From positions 58,666 through 122,665 of the forward strand of contig JAJYWB010000005.1 in NCBI GenBank assembly GCA_021791715.1: a stretch of DNA of 64,000 bases, given 5' to 3'. The translations under genes and the position numbers were made by a program. The notes under the pieces are model-generated. The model was not told where the DNA came from, ran no database searches, and saw only the letters and a program-made list of their open reading frames with translations. Below are positions 46,692 through 56,515 of the stretch, piece by piece. Position 1 is the stretch's first letter. Every line of letters starts with the position of its first letter. Origin of the DNA: Planctomycetota bacterium. Lineage in GTDB: Bacteria; Planctomycetota; Planctomycetia; Isosphaerales; Isosphaeraceae.

Positions 46692-48310
46692 ATCCCGATC
46701 CCCCTACCCGATCCCGCTCCGATCGCGTTCCGTTCGAACCTTCGCGAAAGCCAAGAAAACGGCAAACCCATCAACAAATAAAACAAAGCCGCGGTCGCGG
46801 CGAATTCGACGACCGCCCCGGTGCTGAGCGCCAGGATGTTGTATTGCTTGGTCAATTCCACAAGCGTAATCGCCGAACAGACCGACGTATCTTTAAAGAG
46901 CGCGATGAAATCGTTGGTGATCGCGGGGGTCGCGATCCGCGCCGCCTGGGGGATGATGATGAGACGAATCGCCGTCCCCCGGCTCATCCCGAGCGCAAGC
47001 GCCGCCTCGAATTGGCCGATCGGGATCGCCTGGAGCGCCGCGCGATGAATCTCGGCCTCGTACGCCGAGTAATTGATCGCGAGCCCCGCGATCGCCGCGA
47101 CGATCGGATCGAGCGTGAGCCCGAGCCTGGGAAACAAAAAGAAAAGCACATACAATTGCAGCATCAACGGTGTTCCACGAACTATCTCAATATAAACACG
47201 CGATAAAAATCGCGCCGGTCGAGGTCCGTAAAGCCTGGCGATCGCGAGAATCAGGCCGATCGCGGTCGCGAGCGGCATCGAAGCGACGGCGAGCAGCACG
47301 GTCGTCGCCGCGCCTTGAAGCAAGAGCGGCAAGTTCTTGGCGACGATCGCCCAATTGCCGACCGACGTGTTCGCCTCGGTTCGCGTCGTCGCGAAAAGCT
47401 CGGGAGTCCACGAAGCGAGATCGACCTGAGCGTCGTTCCAAACGTCGTACCGCTCGTAAATCGTTCGCAATGATCCATCTTGAATCATACGCTCAATCGT
47501 ATGATCAAGGCGTTTCTTCAAATCAATATCATTCTTGCGCAAATAGATCACGTAATATCCGCGACCGACGGGATCGCCGACGAGCCTCAGTTTGGGCATC
47601 CGTTTCACGTAAAACCGAGCCGACGGAACGTCTTGAAGCGTCGCTTCGATCTGACCGTTGACGACCGCCTCCATCGCGTCGGTCGCTCCGTCGAATCCGA
47701 TGATCGTCGTATGCGATCCGCCGTTCTCGCGCGCGAATCGCTCGGCGACCGACCCTCTCAGCACGCCGATTCTGCGCCTTCGAGGTCGAGCCGAATCGTT
47801 CGCCGTAAAATCGCTCCACGATCGAAATCCGGCGTCGGCGCGAGCCATGAGCTGAAGGCGATAGACGTAATAAGGACGCGTGGAAAGATAGCGCAGCGCG
47901 TGCTCCTCGGTCCATTCGTATCCATTCATCACGATATCCACTCGTCCCGAATCGAGAACCTGAAGGAGGGTGTCCCATTGGCCCTGGGCGACGACCGGAG
48001 CGGCGCCGAGATCGGCGGCGATCGCGTTGAACAAGTCTTTTTCGAAGCCGATCGTGCGATTCGGGTTTTCGGGATCGAGATAAATATAAGGCGCGCCCCC
48101 TTCCATATCGGAGCCGCATGTGATTTTTTTTGTATGATGAATTGTTTCTAGTGTGTCGGCGCGGCCGATCACGGCGAATCGCGCGAGACAAAGAATCGCG
48201 AGCGTCGGGAGAACGTAGCCGCGCCGTGCGAGACGACGAAGGATCGTCGCGGGAGGGGTTGGAAACGCAACGATCGACGCGGGATGATCGCGAGAGGCGT
48301 CTTCTTCCAT
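46688..48310 (-). CDS. glnP: ABC transporter: fused substrate-binding and permease protein (GlnP-like)
   Basis: A 540-residue protein. After a signal-anchor helix (VLPTLAILCLARFAVIG), residues about 55-290 are a family 3 solute-binding domain (TIGFEKDLFNAIAADLG, VDIVMNGYEWTEEHALRY, GGSHTTIIGFDGATDAMEAV). The C-terminal 230 residues are a five-helix permease with PLLLQGAATTVLLAVASMPL and the EAA loop ALALGMSRGTAIRLIIIPQA. Fusion of binding protein and permease is known in Gram-positive GlnPQ-type systems. ATG at 48310 has AAGGACG upstream; an earlier start is less likely. The ATPase gene follows with a four-base overlap. Substrate is probably glutamine or another polar amino acid. Confidence 0.9.
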   Translation of the reverse strand: MEEDASRDHPASIVAFPTPPATILRRLARRGYVLPTLAILCLARFAVIGRADTLETIHHTKKITCGSDMEGGAPYIYLDPENPNRTIGFEKDLFNAIAADLGAAPVVAQGQWDTLLQVLDSGRVDIVMNGYEWTEEHALRYLSTRPYYVYRLQLMARADAGFRSWSDFTANDSARPRRRRIGVLRGSVAERFARENGGSHTTIIGFDGATDAMEAVVNGQIEATLQDVPSARFYVKRMPKLRLVGDPVGRGYYVIYLRKNDIDLKKRLDHTIERMIQDGSLRTIYERYDVWNDAQVDLASWTPELFATTRTEANTSVGNWAIVAKNLPLLLQGAATTVLLAVASMPLATAIGLILAIARLYGPRPARFLSRVYIEIVRGTPLMLQLYVLFFLFPRLGLTLDPIVAAIAGLAINYSAYEAEIHRAALQAIPIGQFEAALALGMSRGTAIRLIIIPQAARIATPAITNDFIALFKDTSVCSAITLVELTKQYNILALSTGAVVEFAATAALFYLLMGLPFSWLSRRFERNAIGAGSGRGIGI

Positions 48311-48467
48311 CAAGGTCGTCCTTTCGATAACGGACCGATCGCGCGAGCCGGTACTTGCACTGTTCGATCTTGATTCCACGGCGTCAAGAGTCTTAGCTGG
48401 AACCCGCCGATTGTTCTTGGGTATTCGATGAAAAACGACGGACAAAGTTCGGTCGTCGGGGGTTCGG

Positions 48468-49661
48468 ATGAAATCGATCGCGGCGCTGCTCGCTCGGAAT
48501 CAAAATCGACCTTGGCCCGATCGACCCGTACGGATCGCTCTGACGATCACCGATCTCGACGTCGGCGGCGCCGAGCGGGCGCTCGTCTCGCTGGCTAAGG
48601 GTATCGATCGCCGGCGTTTTGATCCGACCGTCGTTTGTCTCGGCGGAGAAGGCTCGCTCGCAAAGGTTTTGCGCGAATCGGGAATCGAGACGATCTGTCT
48701 GGGAGCGAGTCCTCGGCGGCCGATCCAGGGGGTCTCGGCGCTCGCCCGCACGTTCAAATCGATTTCGCCACAGATTGTGCAGAGTTTTTTATTTCACGCG
48801 AACGTTTCTTCGAGGGTCGCGGCGCGGTTCGCGGGTCGACCGATCGTCGTCGGCGGGATGCGGGTCGCCGAGCGTGAAAAAACGTGGCACGTCTTGCTCG
48901 AATCGCTCCTTTCGGGGCTCGCCGCGGGCTCGGTGTGCGTCTCGCACGGCGTTTGGCGGTTCGCTCGGTTCGAGTGCCGAATCCCGTCCGAGCGGCTCGT
49001 CGTCATCCCCAACGCGATCGACCCCGAACCTTACGATCGAGCGCAACCGATCGCCAAAACCGAACTCGGCCTTCCCGAAGATTCCTTCGCGGCGATTTAC
49101 GTGGGAAGGCTCGATCGACAGAAAGGGATTGAACATTTATTACATGCCGCTGATATCGTTATTCATGAACATCCGAATTGGAGATTGTTGATCGTCGGCG
49201 ACGGTCCCGAACGCGAACGCGTCGCTTCGGCGATCGAATCGAGCGCGACGATGCGCGGGCGCGTGCTGACGACGGGCCGGCGCGACGACGTTCCCCGGCT
49301 TTTAAAAACATGCGAGCATCTCGTTTTACCTTCGCTTTGGGAGGGGATGCCGAACGTCGTGCTCGAGGCGATGGCCGCGGGACGCGCCGTGATCGCGACG
49401 AACGTCGAGGGGAGCGAGGAACTCGTCGTTCCCGGAGAAACCGGCTCGCTCGTTCCGCCTGGAGATCCCGTCGCGCTCGCCGGCGCGCTTTCCAAAGCGG
49501 CGAGCGATCCCGCGGCGATCCGCGCGTTGGGCGCCGCGGCGCGGATTCGCGTCGGCGAATTCCATCAACCAAGAACAATTATTCAAGCATACGAACGCTT
49601 ATGGGCTTCGCTTCTCGGGCTCGGTTACGAATCGTCCTCCGAGCCCGAGAATCACCTTTAA
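48468..49661 (+). CDS. Glycosyltransferase family 4
   Basis: A 397-residue GT-B enzyme that probably transfers a sugar from a nucleotide donor onto a lipid or polysaccharide at the inner face of the membrane. The N-terminal domain has TDLDVGGAERALVSLAKGI, the family acceptor-side motif. The C-terminal domain shows AIYVGRLDRQKGIEHLLHAA and LLIVGDGPERERV, then HLVLPSLWEGMPNVVLEAMA with the E-x7-E donor site. The gene is divergent from the ABC transporter genes. Acceptor and donor are unknown. Confidence 0.9.
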   Translation: MKSIAALLARNQNRPWPDRPVRIALTITDLDVGGAERALVSLAKGIDRRRFDPTVVCLGGEGSLAKVLRESGIETICLGASPRRPIQGVSALARTFKSISPQIVQSFLFHANVSSRVAARFAGRPIVVGGMRVAEREKTWHVLLESLLSGLAAGSVCVSHGVWRFARFECRIPSERLVVIPNAIDPEPYDRAQPIAKTELGLPEDSFAAIYVGRLDRQKGIEHLLHAADIVIHEHPNWRLLIVGDGPERERVASAIESSATMRGRVLTTGRRDDVPRLLKTCEHLVLPSLWEGMPNVVLEAMAAGRAVIATNVEGSEELVVPGETGSLVPPGDPVALAGALSKAASDPAAIRALGAAARIRVGEFHQPRTIIQAYERLWASLLGLGYESSSEPENHL

Positions 49662-49702
49662 TAATCGAACGCTCACTCGATTATGTTTTATTATCGCAAA
49701 GA

Positions 49703-50395
49703 TCAATGTTTTTTGGGCGTGAGGACGACGTTGTCGACCCGGCATACGACGTCTTGAAAGTCGTCGTTGGTCGAGTATTCCCAGCCGATCAGATAGGCGT
49801 TGGGAATGATCATATCGGTAGCCTTATCCTTAACGGGATAGATCATCGCCTTGTACGGTTGTTTGGCGAGTCGCTTGTTGATCGCGGCGACAACCGAAGG
49901 TTGCGTGTAAACCCCGCCGTCGTCGAAGCCGTCGTTCGAGATCCAAAGGCCGAACGGTTCGCGGCCCGGATCGAACATCGTCGACGAACCCTCCAAAAGC
50001 GGCGGAGGAAGATTCTTCTCGTGTTCGAGATCGGACGCGGTATTTTTATACTTATATGACCATAAATTATGTTTATGAGGAGCGTCGGCTTTGGCGCCGG
50101 GGGCGTACCAACCGCCGCGAGTCGTCGTTTCGAGCCCGAGAGCGATGAGAGGGGTGAACTTGACGGGGCCGTCGCCGGCTTTTTGGAACAGCCCGGGGAC
50201 GGCTTCGACCGTAGTTTCGACGCGATTCGCCAGATCGCCGCGCATCGACAGGCCGTACCTTGTTTTGAGAATATCTTCCCAATTCGGCTCGCCCGGGCCC
50301 GGTTGAACCTTGGGTTGCTTGGGAGATTGCGCGAACGCCGCGGTTAACGCGATCATCGCGAGAATGTATATACTAGTAATCTTTTGGATCCGCAT
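49703..50395 (-). CDS. Secreted protein of unknown function
   Basis: A 230-residue exported protein. The signal peptide is residues 1-22 (TSIYILAMIALTAAFAQS). The rest shows no recognised domain. Beta-strand-like segments (PVKFTPLIALGLETTTRGGW, REPFGLWISNDGFDDGGVY, KAMIYPVKDK and VCRVDNVVLTPKK) suggest a compact fold of the kind found in planctomycete surface proteins. It is convergent with the GT4 gene. A repeat-rich stretch lies upstream of its start. Confidence 0.55.
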   Translation of the reverse strand: MRIQKITSIYILAMIALTAAFAQSPKQPKVQPGPGEPNWEDILKTRYGLSMRGDLANRVETTVEAVPGLFQKAGDGPVKFTPLIALGLETTTRGGWYAPGAKADAPHKHNLWSYKYKNTASDLEHEKNLPPPLLEGSSTMFDPGREPFGLWISNDGFDDGGVYTQPSVVAAINKRLAKQPYKAMIYPVKDKATDMIIPNAYLIGWEYSTNDDFQDVVCRVDNVVLTPKKH

Positions 50396-50512
50396 GATTG
50401 CTCTTTCATGAATGCGTGGAACGATCGAAGAAGACGATATCGATCGAATGTATCACGAATCGCCTCGTTCGCAATCATTCGTTTCCCGTGTCGCTCGAGC
50501 CCGATACGCGTC

Positions 50513-50690
50513 CGACCGCTTCGTTTCACTTCGATCTCGTCCCCGCGTCGCGACCGACCGACCGCTTCGTTTCCCCAGGTTCTCGCGAGCGATACGCGAT
50601 CGACCGATTCGTTTCACTTCGATCTCGTCCCCGCGTCGCGACCGACCGACCGCTTCGTTTCACTTCGATCTCGTCCCCGCGTCGCGTCCC
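50513..50690. repeat. Direct repeats of a 30-base core
   Basis: The core TTCACTTCGATCTCGTCC plus CCGCGTCGCG appears three times, at about 50523-50552, 50610-50640 and 50657-50686. Copies two and three are spaced about 47 bases apart and include CGACCGACCGACCGCTTCG between them, which also follows the first copy. Near-copies of ACCGATTCGTTT and CGAGCGATACGCG flank them. The block lies in the gap between the secreted-protein gene start and the 3' end of the YfhO gene and does not encode a plausible protein. Confidence 0.8.
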
Positions 50691-50771
50691 ACCGATTCGT
50701 TTTCCCTGGATTTCCTCCCCGCGGAGCGTTCAAAGCCGTCGACTTCTTCGGCGCTCGAACCCGCCGAGCGA

Positions 50772-53735
50772 TCAACGGTTACGAGTCCGTATCGCGGCGA
50801 GCACGCGGAACGATCCGATCGCGCATCCCGCTAAAACGATCGCCAGCCCCGCCGCGGTCAGCGCGGCGCCGATCCGAAAAGACTCAGGCTCATAAATATA
50901 CGTTAGCTTATGCTCACCTTTATCGACCGCCGCTCCGCGCATCATGCGATTGACGCGTAAAATCGGCGCGGGGCGACCGTCGACATAAAGCCTCCAGCCC
51001 GGATAATAAACGTCGGCCAAAACGACGATCCCGGGAGCGTCGAGTTTCGCCTTCAACTCGACCCGGGTCGGCTCGGGAATCGTCACGTCGACTTTCTCCG
51101 ATCGAGATCCCCCTCCCCTCGAATAACGCGTGAGCTTCGCTTCCTGATCGCGATCGATTTCGACGAGCGCCGTGCGCCCGAGATCGAACTCGTCCGCGGT
51201 CGGATCCGACCACAAACCATCATTCTTATATAATAACTTCTCCACAATCTTCGCTCGCGCAGCGCGCTCCAGCCCCTTGATCGGCTCGATCGTTCGAATC
51301 TCGTGAACCACCCAGGCGCGCGGAAAAGCGTCGAGATTGCGAAGAATCTGAAAATCTTCTTTCATGATCCAGTTTTTAACTTTTTCGCCGCGATCGCGAC
51401 CTTCGAACGCGTCTCGCTCGGGATAAACGGGCTCGGTTCGCGGCAGGAACGAAGCGTAGCCGCGGTGTTCTTGCACCCAACCCGCGGCCATCGCCGGCAC
51501 GAGAAAGTAACGAACGCCCCAAAGATCGTAACCCCGCCGCGGATGGCAAACGATGCGAGCCCCCGCGACCTCCTGGCCGAACGACGCGCGGCTTAAAGCC
51601 GAGGCGATCGCGGGCTTGACCGACATCATGAACGGCCCGAAGAAAAATTCATAATCATAAAGCTCGGCGGTTCCCTTGGTGATCGCGTAGCAGATTCCGT
51701 ATGGAAGCCCGTATTTGGGCTGGAGCGTGTCGCGTTCCCAACGCATGATCGCGGGATAACGATCGGATGATGAATATAAAAGCCAATCATTCGGCTCCCA
51801 TACGTGCATGCGAAAGACGCGAAACGGTCCCGCGGACGGATCGGCCTTCTCGGCCTTTTCGATCAGTTCGATCGCGTGCGGCTTTTTTTCAAAATCGGCT
51901 TGGGGAACGGTGACGATCAGGCTCGCGTCGGCGATCGCGAGATCGATCGATATGCATAAGAGCGCAAGAGCCGATGCGATTCGAGGTCGCGTGCGAATCA
52001 GCTTCGCCGCGACGATCGCGACCGCGAAGACGACCGCTCCTTGTACGAGAGCCGATTGGATTTCGATCAAAGATTCGTTCGCCTCGAACGGGCCGAAGAT
52101 CGAAGGATCCGCGGTCGCGCTCGCGCGGAACGCCGCGACGATCGATCGACGAGCCGACGCCGTCGCTCCGAGCGCGGCGATCGAGACGACGACGAGAGCG
52201 ATCGCGCCCCACCAAAACCGCCGCGACCGAGTGAGACGCAAGCGATCCCAGCCGATCGCCGCCAATCCCGACATCGCAAAGCATGTGAACGTAATTAACT
52301 TGCCTGGATAACGGAAACGGCGAAATCCCGGAAGTGCGAGCGCAGTCAGTCCGTAGAGGCCGCCGTCGCCGTCTGGAAAGAGGCCGTCGGAGCGGTAAGC
52401 GCGGTCGATCGGATCATGCGGGCCGAGCTTCGCGGCGCCGAGCTTCGTCTCCCGTCCCCACCAAACCGGGTCGCCGTATTCGCCGAAGCTCGCGACCAAA
52501 CTGATCACGAAAACGAGCGAGAGCCACGTTCGGATCGGCGATCCCGATCGAAAGCCGAACGCCGAGATCGCGAGCAAAATCGCCGCCCCCCCCGAATAAA
52601 GCGAAGGAACCCAAATATGCTGATTCCCACACGTCGGTAAAAGCTCAAGCCAATGCCGATTTCGTCCGACCGACGAACCGAAAACGTTGGGCCAAAAAAA
52701 TTCGACGACGCGGAACGGGTGAAGACTAAACGGGAAGATTTCGTGCGGCCCCTCCGACGACGCGCGGCTTGTGAGCGACGTAAACTCCAGTCCCGGCAGC
52801 AATTGCGCCGCGGAAAGCAAGAACGCGAGCGTCCCCGCCAGGCCTAGGCCAAGCGCCGTCTTAAAAAGCGCGCCGAATCGACGCTTCGCACGCGCCCGAA
52901 GAACGATAAAAACCGCGGCGATCGTCCAAAAAACCGCGACTCCGATCGTTATCATTCGGGGCGCCCTGTCGATCCACCACGCTCGATCGCGCACTCGCGA
53001 AAGCGACCCCAATTCGCCCGCGATGATCAAAGGTGTTATAAATGTCAGTATCAATAAAATGACGATAATCGCGGAAGCGAATCGCTTTTTCGAGACGTTC
53101 GCCGGATTGTGAAACACGTGTAAAATCGCGTAAATCGCGGCGAAAACGCCGATCAGGTAGGTCGATTCGGGATCGCCGCCGAGCGTTTGCATCGCGAGCG
53201 CGATCGCGAGTTCGAAGATTCCCGAGATCAAACCTCTTCGGATCCAACGATCCGCGCCCCGAAACGCGATCGGCGTCCACGCCGCGCCTACAAGAAAAAT
53301 TATATTACAATATTGAAATAAGATCGGCGCCGCGAACGCGTACGAAATCGCCCCGATCGCCGCGGCCGAGCGCGAGCGATCCCACGATCGCAAGAGCGCG
53401 TACGTTCCGGCGAGCGCGAGCAGCACGTGCGCGATCACGTACAACCTGGCGCCCCAGGCGTAAGGAAAAAGCGCGTAAATCAACTTGCCTGGATAAAGAA
53501 CCGCCGCGGTCGGATTGCCCAAGAGCGGCATCCCCGCGTTCTCCTCGACCTCCCACAACGGTACCCGACCGGCGATCCATTCATTTTGAACGATCTTATA
53601 TAAAGGATAGTAAAAATGACCCGCGTCGCGATATGCGAACTGTTCGCCGGAAAACAGTACCGAGGAAAAACACGCCAGAAACGGCGTCGAAACGCACGCC
53701 AGACCGAACAGAATCCAACCCGGGCGTCGTTTCAT
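50772..53735 (-). CDS. YfhO-family membrane protein
   Basis: A 987-residue polytopic protein. The N-terminal periplasmic motif EQFAYRDAGHFYYPLYK and WEVEENAGMPLLGNP matches the YfhO family, which is related to GT39/GT-C enzymes and implicated in glycosylation of lipoteichoic acid in Firmicutes. About 12 hydrophobic helices span the first 600 residues (for example VFAAIYAILHV and LGLAGTLAFLLSAAQLLPGL). The C-terminal 300 residues form a soluble domain with beta-rich YLVPAMAAGWVQEH and IVVLADVYYPGWRLYVDG. Usual length is 850-1000, so it is full length. Start at 53735; an in-frame TTG lies four codons upstream. Confidence 0.88.
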   Translation of the reverse strand: MKRRPGWILFGLACVSTPFLACFSSVLFSGEQFAYRDAGHFYYPLYKIVQNEWIAGRVPLWEVEENAGMPLLGNPTAAVLYPGKLIYALFPYAWGARLYVIAHVLLALAGTYALLRSWDRSRSAAAIGAISYAFAAPILFQYCNIIFLVGAAWTPIAFRGADRWIRRGLISGIFELAIALAMQTLGGDPESTYLIGVFAAIYAILHVFHNPANVSKKRFASAIIVILLILTFITPLIIAGELGSLSRVRDRAWWIDRAPRMITIGVAVFWTIAAVFIVLRARAKRRFGALFKTALGLGLAGTLAFLLSAAQLLPGLEFTSLTSRASSEGPHEIFPFSLHPFRVVEFFWPNVFGSSVGRNRHWLELLPTCGNQHIWVPSLYSGGAAILLAISAFGFRSGSPIRTWLSLVFVISLVASFGEYGDPVWWGRETKLGAAKLGPHDPIDRAYRSDGLFPDGDGGLYGLTALALPGFRRFRYPGKLITFTCFAMSGLAAIGWDRLRLTRSRRFWWGAIALVVVSIAALGATASARRSIVAAFRASATADPSIFGPFEANESLIEIQSALVQGAVVFAVAIVAAKLIRTRPRIASALALLCISIDLAIADASLIVTVPQADFEKKPHAIELIEKAEKADPSAGPFRVFRMHVWEPNDWLLYSSSDRYPAIMRWERDTLQPKYGLPYGICYAITKGTAELYDYEFFFGPFMMSVKPAIASALSRASFGQEVAGARIVCHPRRGYDLWGVRYFLVPAMAAGWVQEHRGYASFLPRTEPVYPERDAFEGRDRGEKVKNWIMKEDFQILRNLDAFPRAWVVHEIRTIEPIKGLERAARAKIVEKLLYKNDGLWSDPTADEFDLGRTALVEIDRDQEAKLTRYSRGGGSRSEKVDVTIPEPTRVELKAKLDAPGIVVLADVYYPGWRLYVDGRPAPILRVNRMMRGAAVDKGEHKLTYIYEPESFRIGAALTAAGLAIVLAGCAIGSFRVLAAIRTRNR

Positions 53736-53848
53736 GGAATCGATCAAATCGAACTCGATCGTTGGGCGCGTAAGAACGCTCGGCGAAACCGCGAGCCTCG
53801 CCGAGCGTCACAAAATTTGATATTTCCAACGTTAACGCTTACCGATCT

Positions 53849-55297
53849 TTACCTTACGAACAAGTGAAGATCGTTCGCCGCGGTTTTATCCTGTGAGGGG
53901 GGCGTGAACGCCGAGCGGGGATCGGGCGACTTGCCGTCGGGTCCCGGCGGCAGCTTGGGAAGTTCAAGCTTGATCGCCTCTCCGGTCAGCGACTCCATGA
54001 AGGCGACGACGTCGGCCTTCTCTTGCGCCGTGAGGTTCAGCTTCTTTTTCAGCTCGAAATCGAGATACGGATTGGGATTTCCACCCTTGTCGTAATGCTC
54101 GACGACCTCGGCCAACGTTTTGATCGAACCGTCGTGCATATAAGGGGCGGTTTTGGCGATCTCGCGCACCGTCGGAGTTTTAAACGCTCCCAGGCTCGTC
54201 AGGTTCTTCGCCCCCACGGGCTCGGCGCCGAAGCGACCGGGATCTTTAAACTCCTTCTTCGCCTCGTCCCAACCCACTCCCAAATTATGAAATTGCTCGT
54301 CGGTGAAGTTCGAACCCGCATGGCACGCCGTGCAAGCAGCCTTGCGCTTCACGACGCCTTTCATGCTATCTTTATATTCGTCGTCGTCGTTGAGATCGAG
54401 GCCGAACAACACCATGCCGCGCTTCTGGCTTTCATTCAAAGCCTTGTTATCGCCTTTCACGTATTTATCGTAAGCCGAATTCCCCGAAAGGACGGTGCGC
54501 TCGAAACTCGCGATCGCCTTGGCCATGCCGTCGAGAGTCACGTCGGTTCCGAACACCTTCTTGAACCGTTCCTTGTAACCGTCGATCTTGCGAAAGCGAT
54601 CAATAATCTCTTTATATGTTTGATCGCCCATTTCGATCGGATTTCGCGGCGGACCCTGGCATTGGCCTTCGAGCGAGGGGGCTCTTCCGTCCCAGAACAT
54701 CGATCGACCGTAAACCGTGTTGATCACGCTCGGGGCGCTCCGCCCTCCCTTTTGGCCGTGAATTCCCGTCGAAACGGGGGATTGATCGGTCCAGCCTTTT
54801 TCGGGGTTGTGGCATGTCGCGCAGCTCACCGTGCCGTTTTTCGACATCCTGGGATCAAAGTAGATTTGTTTGCCGAGTTCGATCTTGCCTTTGGTCAGCG
54901 GATTCGCCGCGGGAACGACCGCGACGGGCGTCAGCTCGCTTAAACCCGCCGGAGGCGTGATCGTCACGGGCTCGTCCTGGATCAAGGCGGGATCGCTCGG
55001 AAGCCACAGGTAATTGTCGGGCGTTCCCTCGGTCGCGCTCGTCGTCTCTTTAACGAGAGAAACGAGCGACAAGGGATTCACCTCGCCGGTGTAATTGTAT
55101 GTTGAGGTTTGAGACGCCGGCTTGGAAGCCTCGGCTTGCGTTCGATCGGCCGCGGGCTTGGCTTCGGTCGACGCTTTCTCCTCGACCTTCGCCGTCGTTT
55201 CGGGCGCCGCGGCGTCGTCGACGTTCGCCGTGCAACCGCCCAGGACGATGAGACACGCCGTAGCCGGATAGGATAAAAACCGAATCATTCGTGACAT
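53849..55297 (-). CDS. Di-haem cytochrome c peroxidase/MauG-family lipoprotein
   Basis: A 482-residue lipoprotein. The lipobox LIVLGGC (Cys about 22) follows a short signal peptide. Two CxxCH haem sites are present: VSCATCHNPEKGWTDQSPVS (high-potential or peroxidatic side) and KAACTACHAGSNFTDEQFHN. The peroxidase motifs GRSMFWDGRAPSLEGQ and APYMHDGSIKTLAEVVEHY are conserved. A spacer of about 110 residues rich in Pro and Lys lies after the lipobox. Function: reduction of peroxide or oxidation of a protein partner at the periplasmic face. ATG at 55297 has GGAGAGG seven bases upstream. The C-terminus is long and proline-rich. Confidence 0.9.
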   Translation of the reverse strand: MSRMIRFLSYPATACLIVLGGCTANVDDAAAPETTAKVEEKASTEAKPAADRTQAEASKPASQTSTYNYTGEVNPLSLVSLVKETTSATEGTPDNYLWLPSDPALIQDEPVTITPPAGLSELTPVAVVPAANPLTKGKIELGKQIYFDPRMSKNGTVSCATCHNPEKGWTDQSPVSTGIHGQKGGRSAPSVINTVYGRSMFWDGRAPSLEGQCQGPPRNPIEMGDQTYKEIIDRFRKIDGYKERFKKVFGTDVTLDGMAKAIASFERTVLSGNSAYDKYVKGDNKALNESQKRGMVLFGLDLNDDDEYKDSMKGVVKRKAACTACHAGSNFTDEQFHNLGVGWDEAKKEFKDPGRFGAEPVGAKNLTSLGAFKTPTVREIAKTAPYMHDGSIKTLAEVVEHYDKGGNPNPYLDFELKKKLNLTAQEKADVVAFMESLTGEAIKLELPKLPPGPDGKSPDPRSAFTPPSQDKTAANDLHLFVR

Positions 55298-55506
55298 ACA
55301 TCCTCTCCAGGTGAATTCAATTGGCGCCGATAGTTCACGCGACGTCGCGCTCGGCTCGAGCGGAAGCACAACCGTTAAACATCAAGGTAGACTCGCGCGA
55401 GGCGCGGAGCAAGCGCCCAAAGCGGGAAAATCGCTTCGATCCCGAACCGACCTCCGGCCTACGCGCCGATCGCGATCGGCTTAAACGCGTCTCGGCCGAA
55501 AGATAA

Positions 55507-55869
55507 TTATCGTTTGGCGACCGCCTCGGCGTTGCGGTGAGCCGCATCGACCAGATCGTCCCAATGCCTTTCGACATATTCGGGAGGGCCCCCTTTAAGA
55601 GCCACATAAAGGGCCGATTCGATCGTATCAACCATCTCGATCGCGTCCCACGGGCAAATCACGGCGCAATGCTTGCAGCCGATGCATCGGTCGAGGTCGA
55701 TATCGCACCACGTTTGAAGGCTCGAATGCTCCTCGCCGGGCACCTTGTAGATGCAATCGACGGGACAGACCTCGATACACGCCTCACACCCCGTGCAGCC
55801 GTCGGCGTTGATCACGGCGAGAATCTTGGGGACGACCTTACGAGGTTTGCCGGCGATTTTCGTTGCCAT
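55507..55869 (-). CDS. Ferredoxin with two 4Fe-4S clusters
   Basis: A roughly 120-residue cytosolic electron carrier. It has two cluster-binding motifs: DGCTGCEACIEVCPVDCIY and DRCIGCKHCAVICPWDAIE, with CxxCxxCxxxCP spacing in both, characteristic of 2[4Fe-4S] ferredoxins, with an insertion of about 20 residues between (EEHSSLQTWCDIDL). The C-terminus is a helical tail (PPEYVERHWDDLVDAAHRN) with unknown purpose. Two starts are possible, at 55869 or 55887; the first is preferred because GGGAA precedes it. No oxidoreductase gene is adjacent. Confidence 0.9.
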   Translation of the reverse strand: MATKIAGKPRKVVPKILAVINADGCTGCEACIEVCPVDCIYKVPGEEHSSLQTWCDIDLDRCIGCKHCAVICPWDAIEMVDTIESALYVALKGGPPEYVERHWDDLVDAAHRNAEAVAKR

Positions 55870-56101
55870 CGGATTCCCGTTCCCCATCGTTCGCGATCAA
55901 TCGATTCCAGGTCGATTGCGACGCCGAATCAACCCGAACAGACGCGATCGCTTCGTGAAATCTTGCACGATCCGCTATTCATCGTATTATCGGTTGAGAC
56001 GATCGCGGGGTCAAGCGCGAGCCGAACGTATCGAATTCGGCGATCGGCCGCGGGATCAAACCGAGGCTCGGTTAAATCGCTGAATATTGGAGGATCGACG
56101 G

Positions 56102-56509
56102 ATGAAATCACATCCCAAACCGGGGCTCACGGGCGAGGAACGATTCACGGTCGACGAATCGAACCGAATCCGCTTCGCCGACGATCGCATGCCCCCCGTT
56201 CTCGCGACGCCCTGGTTGATCCAGCATCTCGAATTCGCGGCGCGCCGCGCGCTCGAGCCGCTTCTCGACGACCACGAACGGTCGGTCGGCGCCTATGTTG
56301 AAGTCGAGCACCTCGCCCCCGCTCCGCTCGGCGCGAACGTCGTATGCAAGGCTCGAGTGATTCATGTCGAAGGACAAGTCGTCACGTTTCAAGTCGAGGC
56401 GCACGACGAAATCGAACCCCTCGCCCGCGGCATCCACCGCCGCCGAATCATCGACGTCGATCGCTTCTCCAAACGCGTCGCGAAAAAGCTCGAACGAATC
56501 AGAAACTGA
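56102..56509 (+). CDS. FlK-like hotdog thioesterase
   Basis: A 135-residue single-domain hotdog protein, likely a dimer that cleaves an acyl-CoA. The catalytic triad known in FlK (Thr42, Glu50, His76) maps onto Thr36, Glu44 and His70, with identical spacing (8 and 26 residues): ATPWLIQHLEFAARRALEP and VEVEHLAPAPLGANV. Phe33 and Phe36, which form the FlK lid and give it fluoroacetyl-CoA selectivity, are not conserved (Asp27 and Met30), so the substrate is probably another acyl-CoA. GGAGG lies 8 bases before the ATG. It is convergent with the sigma-factor gene, whose 3' end is seven bases away. Confidence 0.85.
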   Translation: MKSHPKPGLTGEERFTVDESNRIRFADDRMPPVLATPWLIQHLEFAARRALEPLLDDHERSVGAYVEVEHLAPAPLGANVVCKARVIHVEGQVVTFQVEAHDEIEPLARGIHRRRIIDVDRFSKRVAKKLERIRN

Positions 56510-56515
56510 TCCTTT

